Shown here in pieces: positions 35,143 through 44,922 of a DNA stretch of 64,000 nt. Position 1 is the stretch's first letter; every line of letters starts with the position of its first letter. The DNA comes from SAR324 cluster bacterium (GTDB lineage Bacteria; SAR324; NAC60-12): positions 1 through 64,000 of the forward strand of contig JANQJU010000057.1 in NCBI GenBank assembly GCA_028281495.1. The letters are read 5' to 3'. Both the position numbers and the translations under genes were made by a program. Below the pieces are notes generated by a model. That model was not told where the DNA came from. It was given only the letters and a program-made list of their open reading frames with translations, and made no database searches.

Positions 35143-35589
35143 GTGAAATATCATCTCGCTCAATTGAATGTGGCTCGGATGGTTGCCGAGTTAGAAGATC
35201 CCATCATGAAAGAATTTGTAGACAACCTTGATCGCATCAATGCTTTAGCCGAACAAAGCCCTGGGTTTGTGTGGCGATTCCAAACCGAGGAAGGGGACGC
35301 CACGGCCGAACGCGCGTTTGACGATCAGCAAATCTTGGTCAATATGTCCGTATGGGAAAGTATTGAAGCCCTCAAGCAGTATGTGTATCAGTCCACTCAT
35401 GTGGAATTTTTACGACGGAAGAAACAGTGGTTCACAACGTTTGGCAAACCCTATGTGGTCTTATGGTGGATCCCGGCAGACCATACCCCCACAGTCGCTG
35501 AGGCCAAAACGAAATTACAATCACTCACGGATCAAGGGCCAACTTCCCAGGCATTCACGTTCGCCAAACCGTTTCCTCCCCCTGCATGA
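35143..35589 (+). CDS. DUF3291 family protein
   Basis: GTG 35143 follows TTAGGAG. The 148-residue protein has the DUF3291 pattern: HLAQLNVARMVAELEDPIMKEFVDNLDRINALAEQSPGFVWRF, then VNMSVWESIEALKQYVYQSTHVEFLRRKKQWF and YVVLWWIPADHTPTVAEA. The fold is probably an antibiotic-monooxygenase-like dimeric barrel. The function is unknown. Its promoter region is shared with the divergent DUF1223 gene, and its stop is only three bases from the convergent kinase gene. Confidence 0.9.
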   Translation: MKYHLAQLNVARMVAELEDPIMKEFVDNLDRINALAEQSPGFVWRFQTEEGDATAERAFDDQQILVNMSVWESIEALKQYVYQSTHVEFLRRKKQWFTTFGKPYVVLWWIPADHTPTVAEAKTKLQSLTDQGPTSQAFTFAKPFPPPA

Positions 35590-35592
35590 GTA

Positions 35593-38500
35593 TCAACTCA
35601 GCTGGCGGAATTGTTGAATCACGGCTTCTAAATTAAGGCGATAGCTCTCTAAGGCAGGACATTCTCGGAGGACGTAATATGCGGTACGCAAAACATCACG
35701 CCAACGAGGTTGTTTAGGCAGGCTTTTCAATTCGAGGTACTTATCCAGCGTTCGGGTGCGATAGGTGCCGCCGTCTTCGTAGACCGTCCAAATCCCGGAA
35801 GCTTCGGCCAAATCAATCTTTGTTTTTTGAGTGCTTTCTTCCCAATACTGCAACGCCATATTGATCATCTGGACCAACAGCGTGCGGCGTATGGCATCTT
35901 TCGGTGTATTTTGGGGGAGCAAATCGCCTAGCTGGTCGAGGTTTGCATCGATTTCACGAAGTTCCCCGATCACCTGAGTACCGCCTTCTCGCAGGAGCGT
36001 GAGGGTCTCGGTCACTGCTCCTTCTATGTCTTTTGTCGTCACAGGAATGGAGTGGTCTGTGAGTGCCATTTCCGATGACACCGACGGTTTTAAAAATATG
36101 GTAAAGATCGTCTCTTCGTCTGCGGTCACTTTCTCCAACCATGCCGGATGGGGGCAGGGCTTTCCTTCCTTAGTCAATAAAGACAACGTGGTGTTAGGGG
36201 TGTGAGCCACGGATGTTGTGGTTGCGCTGTGCAAGAGCTGACGGAACTTTTCTTGATCCACCAAAGGCAACAAGGGATGGATGGGTTGTCCCACAAGATC
36301 TTGGTGTTGATATCCCAAGAGGCGTTCTGCGGTTTGATTACAGAACAACACTTTCTGATTCGCATGCACACACATGATTCCATCTTCTGAAGAATCCAAT
36401 AGGCGAGCAAGACGACGTTGGGCCATACGGTGTTCGGCTTCTTTTTGCATGCGTTGAGCGATTTCTTTTTTCAAGCGTTGGTTTTCTTGCAATCGTTCCA
36501 CGGCATTTTTGATCTCCAACTGATTCTGTAAACGAGCTAGGAGTTCCTCCCGGGAAAACGGTTTGGTGAGGTAGTCATTGGCTCCCGAATCCAAAGCCCG
36601 CACCAAGTCTTCCACCCGATTTCGTGCTGTCAAAATAATGACGGGCATTTGGTAGGAGTCATAGCGTTGACGGATTTGCTGGCACACCTCATAACCACTC
36701 ATTCGAGGCATCATTAGGTCCAACAGCACCACATCCGGAATTTGTTCTTCGACCAATTCTAAACCTTCCATTCCATTGAGGGCCGTATGCACGGTGTATT
36801 GATGATGCCGCAAATGCTGCGTGACAATGCGCAAATTGATCGGATTGTCTTCAATAACCAATACGGTCGCTTGAGTTCCCTGGACAGCAGCGGCTTTTTC
36901 AGTCTCTCTCTCATCCGTTTCCTCCACTTGGTCATCATCCAAATCGAGGTAGGAGTCTGCCATCAAGGGCAACACCGTTTCTCTCGATGATGGTGTCGCA
37001 ATTGCTGGAGCGACAGGCAGCGAAAAGGAAAAGGTAGATCCTACACCGAGTTGACTTTCTACCTGCAAGACCCCTCCATGCAGTTTCACCAATTGCTGGG
37101 TAATGGCTAAACCCAATCCGGTACCACCGTATTCACGGGCAATCGATCCATCGGCTTGTTGAAACGATTCAAAGATCCGGGGGATCTGGTCCGCAGCAAT
37201 CCCTACCCCGGTATCTCGGACAAAGATCGACACACGATCTCCTTCTTGAAGGGCTGATAATTCCACTTGCCCCTGATGTGTGAACTTCCAGGCATTGTTC
37301 ACCAAGTTGAACAATATTTGATGCAATCGATCTTCATCGGCATACACCAGGGGAAAATGAGGGGGAATTTGATTGGCCCAGGCCACGTTTTTCTTAGGCG
37401 CCATCCCTCGACACAGAGCAAACACCAGATTGCCCAAACCTCGCACATCCACAGCCCGTTGTTGCAAATGCAGCTCACGGTGCTTGATCTTGGAAAAATC
37501 GAGCAAATCGTTGAGCAAGGCGGAAAGGTGCTGCCCACTATACAAAATCGTTTTTAAGTCCTGACGCTGACTGGGAAGCAAGACATCAGCGGTGCCATCT
37601 AGGAGGGATTCAGTCAGCCCCACCATGCCATATAACGGTGTTCGCAATTCATGAGAGGTGTTGGCTAGAAATTCATCTTTCAAACGATCCGCATTTTGAA
37701 GTGCTTGACGCGCTTCGGTTTCTAATGCCAAGGCGTTTTCTTGCTGGGCATACAAACGCGCATTCGTGATCGAAATGGCAGCTTGCGACGAGAGGTATTT
37801 CAACACAGCAACCCGGCTTTCTGTAAAAACTCCGGGGGCGAGATCATTCTCTAAATACAACACCGCCACCAATTTGCCCTGGTGTAAAATCGGCGCACAC
37901 AATACCGATTTGGGATTCCTCTGTTGCACATAAGAGTCTTGCTGAAAACGGCGTTCTTGTGAAGCATCGTTCAGCACCAAGTAGTGTTGGGTTTTGATCA
38001 CGTAGTTGACCATCATCCAAGGCAGCTCAGAAGCCTCCTCCCGCCCAGACGATTCTTCCTGCCCATGAGACACTTCCATTTGCCAGGACGAAGCCGCCTC
38101 CGATGTCGATGCTGATGTGATTGGCCCGAGCAAACACCCGCTCTGCGCACCCGCATTTTCTACCATGATGTCCATCGTTTTCCGCAACAGCTTGGCGAGC
38201 ACAATTTCTTCAGAAAGCACCTGAAGGGCTTTCAGCACACTGGTGACATCCATCGTCTCGTTTGACTTAGACCATGTTTCGCGGGGCAAAGCCGTTTCCG
38301 AAACAGTGACCTGTTGCGAGCTACGAAACCATTGCGGATACTGCGTTTCCAGTTTTTGAACCAGGGCCTTGGCCCCCCACTGTTGATAGGCATAATACGC
38401 TTCTTCCAAATAATGGCGGGCGACTCGCATCCGATTCAATGCCACATAAAAAGCCCCTGCGCGTTCACAAGCCAGGCCTTCATCGTTGAGGTATTTGGAT

Positions 38501-41500
38501 TGCTGCGCAGCATCAATGGCTTGGTCAAACAAATCCCGTGCATCTTGGGTTCGCCCCTGAACCCGTGCCAACTCCGCTTCCACTAGCAGATAACGATGGT
38601 GACAATTGGCAGGACCATACTCTGCCCATTGTTTCATTTTGGTTTGGTTCGCTTTCACTTGCTGGAGGAGTTGCGAAGCGGCCTCCAGATCCACACCCGG
38701 CACCTGGGCCAGCAGGGTGAGCGACAGATACATTTGTGCAATCGGAGTGAAAAAAGTCCCCCGGGTGAGCGGGAACTGGAGCGCGTCCTCCAAATGGGTC
38801 TGGGCTTCTGCATAGCGTTCGAACAAGAAACACAAGGAACCTTTGTTGAAACTATGCACAAACAATCCAGCATGGTTATTCGCTTCCCGTTGAATCGGCA
38901 CCATTATTTCTTCTTTGTAGACCTCGCCTGTCAATTGCCAAGGTTCGGCGTTGCGCCCCAGTAGGTTCTGAATCGCTTGCCAAAAAATTTGATGATACAC
39001 CAGCACGGGCTCTTGCTTCAGTTCTTGAATGGTTCGAGCCGCTTCGGCCATCTCGGTTTCTACGGTGGCCAAGGCTCGGCTACCCGTGAGGTATTTCCCA
39101 TTAACATAAGAATACAAACAGTTGGCCGTGTGGAAATAATTCCCGGTGTCTAGTCCCACTCGGTAAGCCTCATGGAGCCTTGGTAGCAGGTCCTGGTAGG
39201 GATCTTTCCAGTGCAGGAGAAACCCGGCACACGTTAGATAGATGGTGGGGTAGTAATAAAGTTCCTGTCGTTTTTGAATCAACTGGAGGCTCAGTTGCGC
39301 CAAACGATATCCCAATTCAATGTCTCCATACAAAGGAAACAAATTCAACGCAAACGAAGCATACGCCGGGATGGATTCGCGAGTGTTTCCAAAGGTCAGA
39401 GCCAATTCCACCTGCTTGGCAGACACCAAAATGGCTAAGTTGGAAGAGGCTAAAAAGCTGGGCAAATACAAGGTATCCAGCACTTGCATGGCAGCCTTTT
39501 GTTGCGTATCCGTCATATCCGGAAGCGCCAACAATTTGTCTAAAGACAAGGATTCTAGACGAGGAATCAGGGCCTTCAGGGTCTGATGAATGACAACCTC
39601 ATCGGGATTTTCTGGAAATTCGACTCCCAGGTCTCGCAGCACAGGAAATCCTTCTTGCAATACATCAGGAAATCGATTTTGTGCCATGAATGCGGTCAGC
39701 CGAGTTTGATGCGTCTTGATGCGTTCCAACAACGTTGGAGTTTGTGCCAACACCGTGTTCGACCAACGTTCCATAGCCTCGAAGTGTCCACACAACATTG
39801 CCACCTCGGCCGCTTCTTCGTATACCGCATGGGCGAGAAACTCATGAGTTTGCCAAAAATCGGAGATTTCTTGCAATTGCTGTAAGGCCATTTGAAGGTA
39901 ATCGTAAGCAACCGAATAAGCTGTCGCTTGCTTGGCTTGCTGTGCGGCTTGTAGATTGATTTGGATCAATCGGATGCGTTCCGCCTCGTCGACAATTTGA
40001 GATTGCCCGGCATTCAGATGATTGACCACATCAAACAAGGAACGGTCTGGGCCATCGGCCGACAATGACTGATACAAAACCCCGCCAATACGCCAATGCC
40101 ACTCGCGACGTGTCTGAGGAGCAAGCAGTTCATAAGCCGATTGTTGGATACGGTCGTGCACAAACTGATACTCACCCTGAGGGGAGCCTCCGGTCGATAC
40201 GGTCACGAGATATCCTTGTTGCAAGGCGTCTTTCAAATCCTGGACAACCTCCGCCGCAGGACGGTTCTCCAACAGGGCCAGGGTATGGAGATCAAAACGA
40301 CTGCCAATACACGCCGCCAACTTCAACACGGTTTGGGATGCGACCGGGAGTTGCTGTAAATTCATACGCAACATTTCCACCACATTTTCCGTAATCCGGT
40401 AGGATTGAATCTGCGCCATATCCCAATGCCATTGGTTGCTTCCCCCATCAAAAGTGATCAATTGTTGGGCATGTAACGATTTCCAAAACTCCTGGATAAA
40501 AAACGGATTCCCTCCGGTTTTCTCCAAAGTCAGGGCCGCGAATAGTCGAATCGACTCCGAGTCGGCCTGAAACGCATCGTGCAACCACGTTTCGATATGC
40601 GTCTGCGTGAGCGGTGACAACGCGAGCGTGGAAATTTGAGTGGAGCTTTGATGCAACGTTTTCAAAGTTTGTTGCCACGGATGGGGAGGGATGACTTCAT
40701 TGTCACGGTAACTACCAATGACCAACAACGAATGCGTCGTTTCCGAAGATAGGAGCGTTTCAATGAGTTTTTGAGACCCAGAATCCATCCATTGCAGATC
40801 ATCTAAAAACAACACCAAGGGGTGGTCCGCTTGGGCAAATGTTTGCACAAAACGTTGAAACACTTGATGGAACCGAAGCTGACTTTCCAGAAAGGGCAAC
40901 TCGGGGACCGAGGGCTGCGGCCCAATCACCCATTCCACTTCCGGGATCACCTCCACAATCACTTGCCCCTGGTCTCCCAAGGCTTGCAGCAATTGAGACT
41001 GCCATACTTCCAATGCCACATCGCCTTCGCCTAACAGGTGATGAATCAAACTACGAAACGCTTCCAAAAAACCAACGTAAGGAATATTGCGTTGCAACAA
41101 ATCGAATTTGCCGGCCAAGAAATAACCACGCTGCAAGGTGAGTTGCTGATGAATTTCTTGCACCAAGGAGGTTTTTCCAATCCCCGCTGGCCCGGCAATC
41201 AGGCACAATTCAGAATGCCCCGCCGCGACCCGCTCCAACGCCTGGAGCAGCGTCTGCACTTCCTCTGTCCGTCCATACAAGCGCTGCGGCAAATGGAAGC
41301 GATCCAGCACTTCATGCTGTCCTAGCGTGAAAGGCTGGATGGTCTTTGTGGCATGCCATTCTTCCCAACACCGCATCAAGTCTTGCTTCAAGCCGTAGGC
41401 AGACTGGTAACGATCCTCCGCATCCTTCGATAAGAGTTTGAGAACCAACTTTGACAGGGTTTCTGGGATTTCAGGTTTTTGGTGGTGTAAGGGCTGAGGT

Positions 41501-42174
41501 GGCAAGGCCAAGTGGGCGTGGATCAATTCCAAGGCGTCTTGCATCGGAAACGGAGGTTGTCCTACGAGCAACTCATAAAACGTGGCCCCTAAGGAATAGA
41601 AATCCGAACGATAATCGACCCTCCGATTCATGCGCCCGGTTTGTTCAGGAGACACATAAACCAACGTCCCTTCCACTCGATGGGGTGCACCAAAACGAGG
41701 TTGTTCTTGGGATAACTCCGTCGAACTTCCAAAATCGATCAGCTTGAGCTGTCCCGTTTTGGGATTCCAAATAAAATGTGAGGGGTTGATATCTTTGTGC
41801 AAAATCGCATGTTGATGCAATTGATGCACCACACTGACCATCTGTAACGCAAGTTGGAAAAACGCTGAGAGCGAGATTGCCCCGAGCAACTCCAAACGAT
41901 CTAACGAATCCCCTCCAAAGTCTTCCATTACGAAGGCACAATAGCTTTGTTCCTGAACCAAAGCCTCAGGTTGTACCACTCCCTCACTAGACAAATTTTG
42001 AGCAACCTCAAACTCCTGACGGAAGAGAGACACCTGTTTGGGAGAGGGATACGTCGCTTTCAACAATTTCACAACCACAGCTTGCTGGTCGGCAATCCGT
42101 TGACCCCGGTATACTACCGAATTCAGTCCTTCATATAACTTCTTATCAATCGTGTATCCCGTTATATTTTGCAT
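35593..42174 (-). CDS. Ser/Thr kinase - AAA ATPase - GAF - histidine kinase - receiver - PAS giant
   Basis: The 2193-residue protein combines these parts in order. A Ser/Thr kinase (1-285) has VVVKLLK, ILHKDINPSHF and LIDFGSS. An AAA ATPase (about 305-600) has IAGPAGIGKTSLV and LVLFLDDLQWMD. A long helical repeat region (about 700-1350) follows. Then come a GAF domain (about 1380-1530), HisKA with FLANTSHELRTP, and HATPase with ILFNLVNNAWKF and GGTGLGLAITQ. The receiver has LVIEDNPINL, VVLLDLMMP and LTKPFS, and a PAS domain (IMCVHANQKVLFCNQTAERLL) precedes a conserved tail (DKYLELKSLPKQPRWR). Similar kinase/ATPase/sensor fusions occur in cyanobacteria and deltaproteobacteria. It probably integrates signals and ends in phosphotransfer. 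Confidence 0.92.
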   Translation of the reverse strand: MQNITGYTIDKKLYEGLNSVVYRGQRIADQQAVVVKLLKATYPSPKQVSLFRQEFEVAQNLSSEGVVQPEALVQEQSYCAFVMEDFGGDSLDRLELLGAISLSAFFQLALQMVSVVHQLHQHAILHKDINPSHFIWNPKTGQLKLIDFGSSTELSQEQPRFGAPHRVEGTLVYVSPEQTGRMNRRVDYRSDFYSLGATFYELLVGQPPFPMQDALELIHAHLALPPQPLHHQKPEIPETLSKLVLKLLSKDAEDRYQSAYGLKQDLMRCWEEWHATKTIQPFTLGQHEVLDRFHLPQRLYGRTEEVQTLLQALERVAAGHSELCLIAGPAGIGKTSLVQEIHQQLTLQRGYFLAGKFDLLQRNIPYVGFLEAFRSLIHHLLGEGDVALEVWQSQLLQALGDQGQVIVEVIPEVEWVIGPQPSVPELPFLESQLRFHQVFQRFVQTFAQADHPLVLFLDDLQWMDSGSQKLIETLLSSETTHSLLVIGSYRDNEVIPPHPWQQTLKTLHQSSTQISTLALSPLTQTHIETWLHDAFQADSESIRLFAALTLEKTGGNPFFIQEFWKSLHAQQLITFDGGSNQWHWDMAQIQSYRITENVVEMLRMNLQQLPVASQTVLKLAACIGSRFDLHTLALLENRPAAEVVQDLKDALQQGYLVTVSTGGSPQGEYQFVHDRIQQSAYELLAPQTRREWHWRIGGVLYQSLSADGPDRSLFDVVNHLNAGQSQIVDEAERIRLIQINLQAAQQAKQATAYSVAYDYLQMALQQLQEISDFWQTHEFLAHAVYEEAAEVAMLCGHFEAMERWSNTVLAQTPTLLERIKTHQTRLTAFMAQNRFPDVLQEGFPVLRDLGVEFPENPDEVVIHQTLKALIPRLESLSLDKLLALPDMTDTQQKAAMQVLDTLYLPSFLASSNLAILVSAKQVELALTFGNTRESIPAYASFALNLFPLYGDIELGYRLAQLSLQLIQKRQELYYYPTIYLTCAGFLLHWKDPYQDLLPRLHEAYRVGLDTGNYFHTANCLYSYVNGKYLTGSRALATVETEMAEAARTIQELKQEPVLVYHQIFWQAIQNLLGRNAEPWQLTGEVYKEEIMVPIQREANNHAGLFVHSFNKGSLCFLFERYAEAQTHLEDALQFPLTRGTFFTPIAQMYLSLTLLAQVPGVDLEAASQLLQQVKANQTKMKQWAEYGPANCHHRYLLVEAELARVQGRTQDARDLFDQAIDAAQQSKYLNDEGLACERAGAFYVALNRMRVARHYLEEAYYAYQQWGAKALVQKLETQYPQWFRSSQQVTVSETALPRETWSKSNETMDVTSVLKALQVLSEEIVLAKLLRKTMDIMVENAGAQSGCLLGPITSASTSEAASSWQMEVSHGQEESSGREEASELPWMMVNYVIKTQHYLVLNDASQERRFQQDSYVQQRNPKSVLCAPILHQGKLVAVLYLENDLAPGVFTESRVAVLKYLSSQAAISITNARLYAQQENALALETEARQALQNADRLKDEFLANTSHELRTPLYGMVGLTESLLDGTADVLLPSQRQDLKTILYSGQHLSALLNDLLDFSKIKHRELHLQQRAVDVRGLGNLVFALCRGMAPKKNVAWANQIPPHFPLVYADEDRLHQILFNLVNNAWKFTHQGQVELSALQEGDRVSIFVRDTGVGIAADQIPRIFESFQQADGSIAREYGGTGLGLAITQQLVKLHGGVLQVESQLGVGSTFSFSLPVAPAIATPSSRETVLPLMADSYLDLDDDQVEETDERETEKAAAVQGTQATVLVIEDNPINLRIVTQHLRHHQYTVHTALNGMEGLELVEEQIPDVVLLDLMMPRMSGYEVCQQIRQRYDSYQMPVIILTARNRVEDLVRALDSGANDYLTKPFSREELLARLQNQLEIKNAVERLQENQRLKKEIAQRMQKEAEHRMAQRRLARLLDSSEDGIMCVHANQKVLFCNQTAERLLGYQHQDLVGQPIHPLLPLVDQEKFRQLLHSATTTSVAHTPNTTLSLLTKEGKPCPHPAWLEKVTADEETIFTIFLKPSVSSEMALTDHSIPVTTKDIEGAVTETLTLLREGGTQVIGELREIDANLDQLGDLLPQNTPKDAIRRTLLVQMINMALQYWEESTQKTKIDLAEASGIWTVYEDGGTYRTRTLDKYLELKSLPKQPRWRDVLRTAYYVLRECPALESYRLNLEAVIQQFRQLS

Positions 42175-42302
42175 TCATTCTCCTAGCATCCAGGTAGAGT
42201 CGAGTGACTATGCTAACCATTACATAAAAATGTAGGGAAAATGCAACTTCTAACAAGAGAATGTCATCAAAAACTGACAAACGATAGTAAGGTAAGTGGG
42301 AA

Positions 42303-42325
42303 TGGCTCCCTTGCTTCGGGAGCCA
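42303..42325 (-). terminator. Hairpin downstream of the small acidic gene
   Basis: TGGCTCCC pairs with GGGAGCCA around TTGCTTC. It lies 18 bases past the stop of the 42344-42592 gene. No T-run follows on the minus strand, so termination is possible but not certain. Confidence 0.45.
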
Positions 42326-42343
42326 ATGGGAAGGACCTAGAAA

Positions 42344-42592
42344 TCAGTTTTCTTCTTTGGGATCGGCTGGAATATCCTCAATCTCGATATCAATCTCAAT
42401 ATCCATGTCAGTATCCCCCCTTCCTCCTGGAGGTGCGTCCGGGGCGGTTCGGTTGTCTGGCCCCGGATCCATAAAAGCATCTACGGGTTCTGACCCCTCT
42501 CCTTCAGTTGTCAACGGGATCAATCCTGGGGCTTCAAATTTCAAATCCTCTAAAAATTGGGGGGTCCTTTGCACCGAAAATTGTTTACTCAT
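42344..42592 (-). CDS. Short acidic Pro/Asp-rich protein, unknown
   Basis: ATG 42592 follows AGGAGATACC. The 82-residue product starts MSKQFSVQRTPQFLEDLKF, has a Gly/Pro/Asp middle and ends with the strongly acidic repeat DIEIDIEIEDIPADPKEEN. No Cys and few Ser/Thr are in the second half, so it does not look like a typical lanthipeptide or lasso precursor, though its leader-like first 25 residues are suggestive. It lies between the 613-residue helical gene and the giant kinase, all on the same strand. Confidence 0.65.
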   Translation of the reverse strand: MSKQFSVQRTPQFLEDLKFEAPGLIPLTTEGEGSEPVDAFMDPGPDNRTAPDAPPGGRGDTDMDIEIDIEIEDIPADPKEEN

Positions 42593-42676
42593 GGTATCTC
42601 CTATGTCGATTATTTTTGTTAATGGCAATCGTACCAAATGCACGATATGCACTGGAAAATGAGAAGGGATCCTAAA

Positions 42677-44518
42677 TCAAGGGAGTGGTGGGAAAGGACT
42701 GTGTTTAATTGTTTCAAGTACCTTTTTCAAAACGCTCTTCTCAAAGTCAGCTCGTTGTTGATCAAAAAATAAATCAAAGATTGGGTCCAACAGATCCAAA
42801 TTTCTCAGATTGATTCCTGGAATGATGCTTTCGATTTGCCCAATCAGCGCCTCTTTACTTTCAAACTCTAAATTTGCATCCTTTTTGTGTGTCCTCAACA
42901 GGGTAAAAATCACCTCAACGACATAGAGTACTTTTTCTTGGTCAGTCCATTGCACCCAAAACTGATGCCAATACGCTGTTTTTTCATTCGGGGGCAGAGG
43001 GCCAGGAGAGGAGCCGAGCTTCAAAATTTCAAGTACTAACTTCGCCCAATGCTTCACATAAAACAAAGCCTTGGGTTCAGGACCGGGCCCTGGAAACAGA
43101 CGGTGGGCGGTGAGATTGTAGTACACAACGCGTCCCAAATTATAAACGTCTTCCAGGTCCGGCAATATCCATTTCTTTACATCTTTCTCATCATCAGCAT
43201 TGGGGTTGTATTGGAAGCGTTCAAACACCACCTTGCAAACCTGCTTGGCTAAATCAGCTTGAGGTTTCGAGGTAGGGTGACGTTGCTCAGGAGGTTTCTC
43301 CAATTCTTCCACCAACAATGTGAAGGCAGTTGCGACAAAAAAATTGCGAGTCAGCTGCATGGGTTCAATCCGCGTCTTGATCAGGGCCGTTTGTCGGGCA
43401 ATTCCCTCGAACATGAACCCTACGGTATCGACTAAGTCCTCAGCTGCACGTTTGGTTGTCGGGTCGGCGAGCACCTCCAAACCATGTGTCACACCGAGAT
43501 ATCCGGATCCCCAACTATAAAGCATAGTACCATTGTGTATCTTTTCCCAACCAAAAAACGCCGAATCGAGCAGCGTTTCTGCCTCATTATATTGTTTCGC
43601 CATGCGGGCATTACAAAAGGTACTGGCCTTATGGGCTTGGCTCCACAACAAGCGCAAAACCTCGGGTCGGTGTTTTTTGAGTTCTTTATCCGTGTTCCAT
43701 GTTCCGTGCTCTGTAACCTCTTTCAAAATTTGAGCTGCTTCTTTCATGTCATCTAAAGCAAAAGTTCTATTAAAGCATGATAAGCTTAATAAAAAAAATG
43801 CGTTTTTTATTTCTATTTGATACTCGAATGGCAAAGCAGCTAACACTGCAGTGCATCGATAAAAATCTCCTAAATGCGACCAAATCCAGCTATAATCACG
43901 TTTCAACAATAGAGCCACTACATAATAGGCCTTGATGAAAACCAATTGAACGAACCGTACCGTGCGGAAATTCTTCTGCAAAATGATTAATTGGAATTCT
44001 GCAACGATATAGTGTGCAAATGTCCATGAGTACTCTTCTGGAATTTTTTTAAGTTTATTAAATGATCCTCTATAACTATTTATTTCTTTTTCATAATGCT
44101 TGAAATTCATTTCTTGACAAAATTCGATTGCATCTTTCAAGACATCATCAATCGTTCCGTCTTTATTGAATAAAGAAATCACCATAATATCTGTTACATG
44201 CGAAAAAGGGATATTGCTCTCAGGCGGTGTTTTTTTCAGTATGGGCAATTCAGACTGCTTGCCCAGATACGGGTAGGGAGGCAAGAGCCGTCTTGGAACA
44301 TGCAATCGGTCCAAGGTTTGGAGCACTTTAAGGACTTCCGTCAATTCCGGATAGAGCACTTGGATCCGTTCAATCCCAGTTTTATATTGCTTCAAAGCTC
44401 GACTCCACAGCTTTTTTGATTCCTTTAGGGACTTCCCTTGGGCTAATGTTTCATAATGATATCCGCGTTGGTTCAGTATTTTAACCGCACCATCTATTGG
44501 GGGGAGTGGGGGGGGCAT
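42677..44518 (-). CDS. Helical (repeat-like) protein of unknown function
   Basis: ATG 44518 follows AAAGGAGAAGAT. The 613-residue protein is almost entirely helical, with blocks such as LWSRALKQYKTGIERIQVLY, LLWSQAHKASTFCNARMAKQYNEAETLLDSAFFGWEK and VHEL-like amphipathic helices, which suggest TPR-type packing. No catalytic motif is visible. Both ends are Pro-rich (MPPPLPPID and SPFPPLP). It is divergent from the sigma-54 activator and precedes the acidic peptide and the giant kinase, so it could act as a partner in that signalling unit. This is inference from context. Confidence 0.7.
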   Translation of the reverse strand: MPPPLPPIDGAVKILNQRGYHYETLAQGKSLKESKKLWSRALKQYKTGIERIQVLYPELTEVLKVLQTLDRLHVPRRLLPPYPYLGKQSELPILKKTPPESNIPFSHVTDIMVISLFNKDGTIDDVLKDAIEFCQEMNFKHYEKEINSYRGSFNKLKKIPEEYSWTFAHYIVAEFQLIILQKNFRTVRFVQLVFIKAYYVVALLLKRDYSWIWSHLGDFYRCTAVLAALPFEYQIEIKNAFFLLSLSCFNRTFALDDMKEAAQILKEVTEHGTWNTDKELKKHRPEVLRLLWSQAHKASTFCNARMAKQYNEAETLLDSAFFGWEKIHNGTMLYSWGSGYLGVTHGLEVLADPTTKRAAEDLVDTVGFMFEGIARQTALIKTRIEPMQLTRNFFVATAFTLLVEELEKPPEQRHPTSKPQADLAKQVCKVVFERFQYNPNADDEKDVKKWILPDLEDVYNLGRVVYYNLTAHRLFPGPGPEPKALFYVKHWAKLVLEILKLGSSPGPLPPNEKTAYWHQFWVQWTDQEKVLYVVEVIFTLLRTHKKDANLEFESKEALIGQIESIIPGINLRNLDLLDPIFDLFFDQQRADFEKSVLKKVLETIKHSPFPPLP

Positions 44519-44922
44519 ATCTTCTCCTTTATTTGAAAGTTTTCCTATTGATTCAGTTGCAATAAGATTCCAGCAAACCGGTCTCCTTGGAATGAAATAT
44601 TCCTCCGTTCCAGTGGAGTAGACGCAACCTGTTTGTTGTGAACCTCTCTGTTATCTAACACCTCATTCCAGGATTCGCAACCAACTTCAATTTCACTCAA
44701 ATACCTGAAATTAAATAATTATTTTATGTATTTAACCAGTTTTAACCAAATTACTACGTGATTTTCTATCTGAGTATGAGAGGCTATTTCAGTGAACGCC
44801 AACGTGAATCAGTTTTGACCAAAGGCGAACTTGTACTCTCTATCCATTTCTCGTTGTGGATTGAGTGTCTCTAGCAGTAATATTCATTACTTTACCCCCT
44901 ATTCCATTCCAAAAGAGGTAGC
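44519..44922. other. Intergenic stretch, 404 bases
   Basis: Shared upstream region of two divergent genes. It is AT-rich around 44700-44770. I found no clear sigma-54 (TGGCAC-N5-TTGC) or sigma-70 promoter and no RNA gene. Confidence 0.5.

Noticed and set aside
42344..42592. RiPP precursor peptide
   Set aside because: No modifying enzyme or protease-transporter is adjacent, and the tail lacks Cys and has few modifiable residues. Kept only as an unknown short protein.
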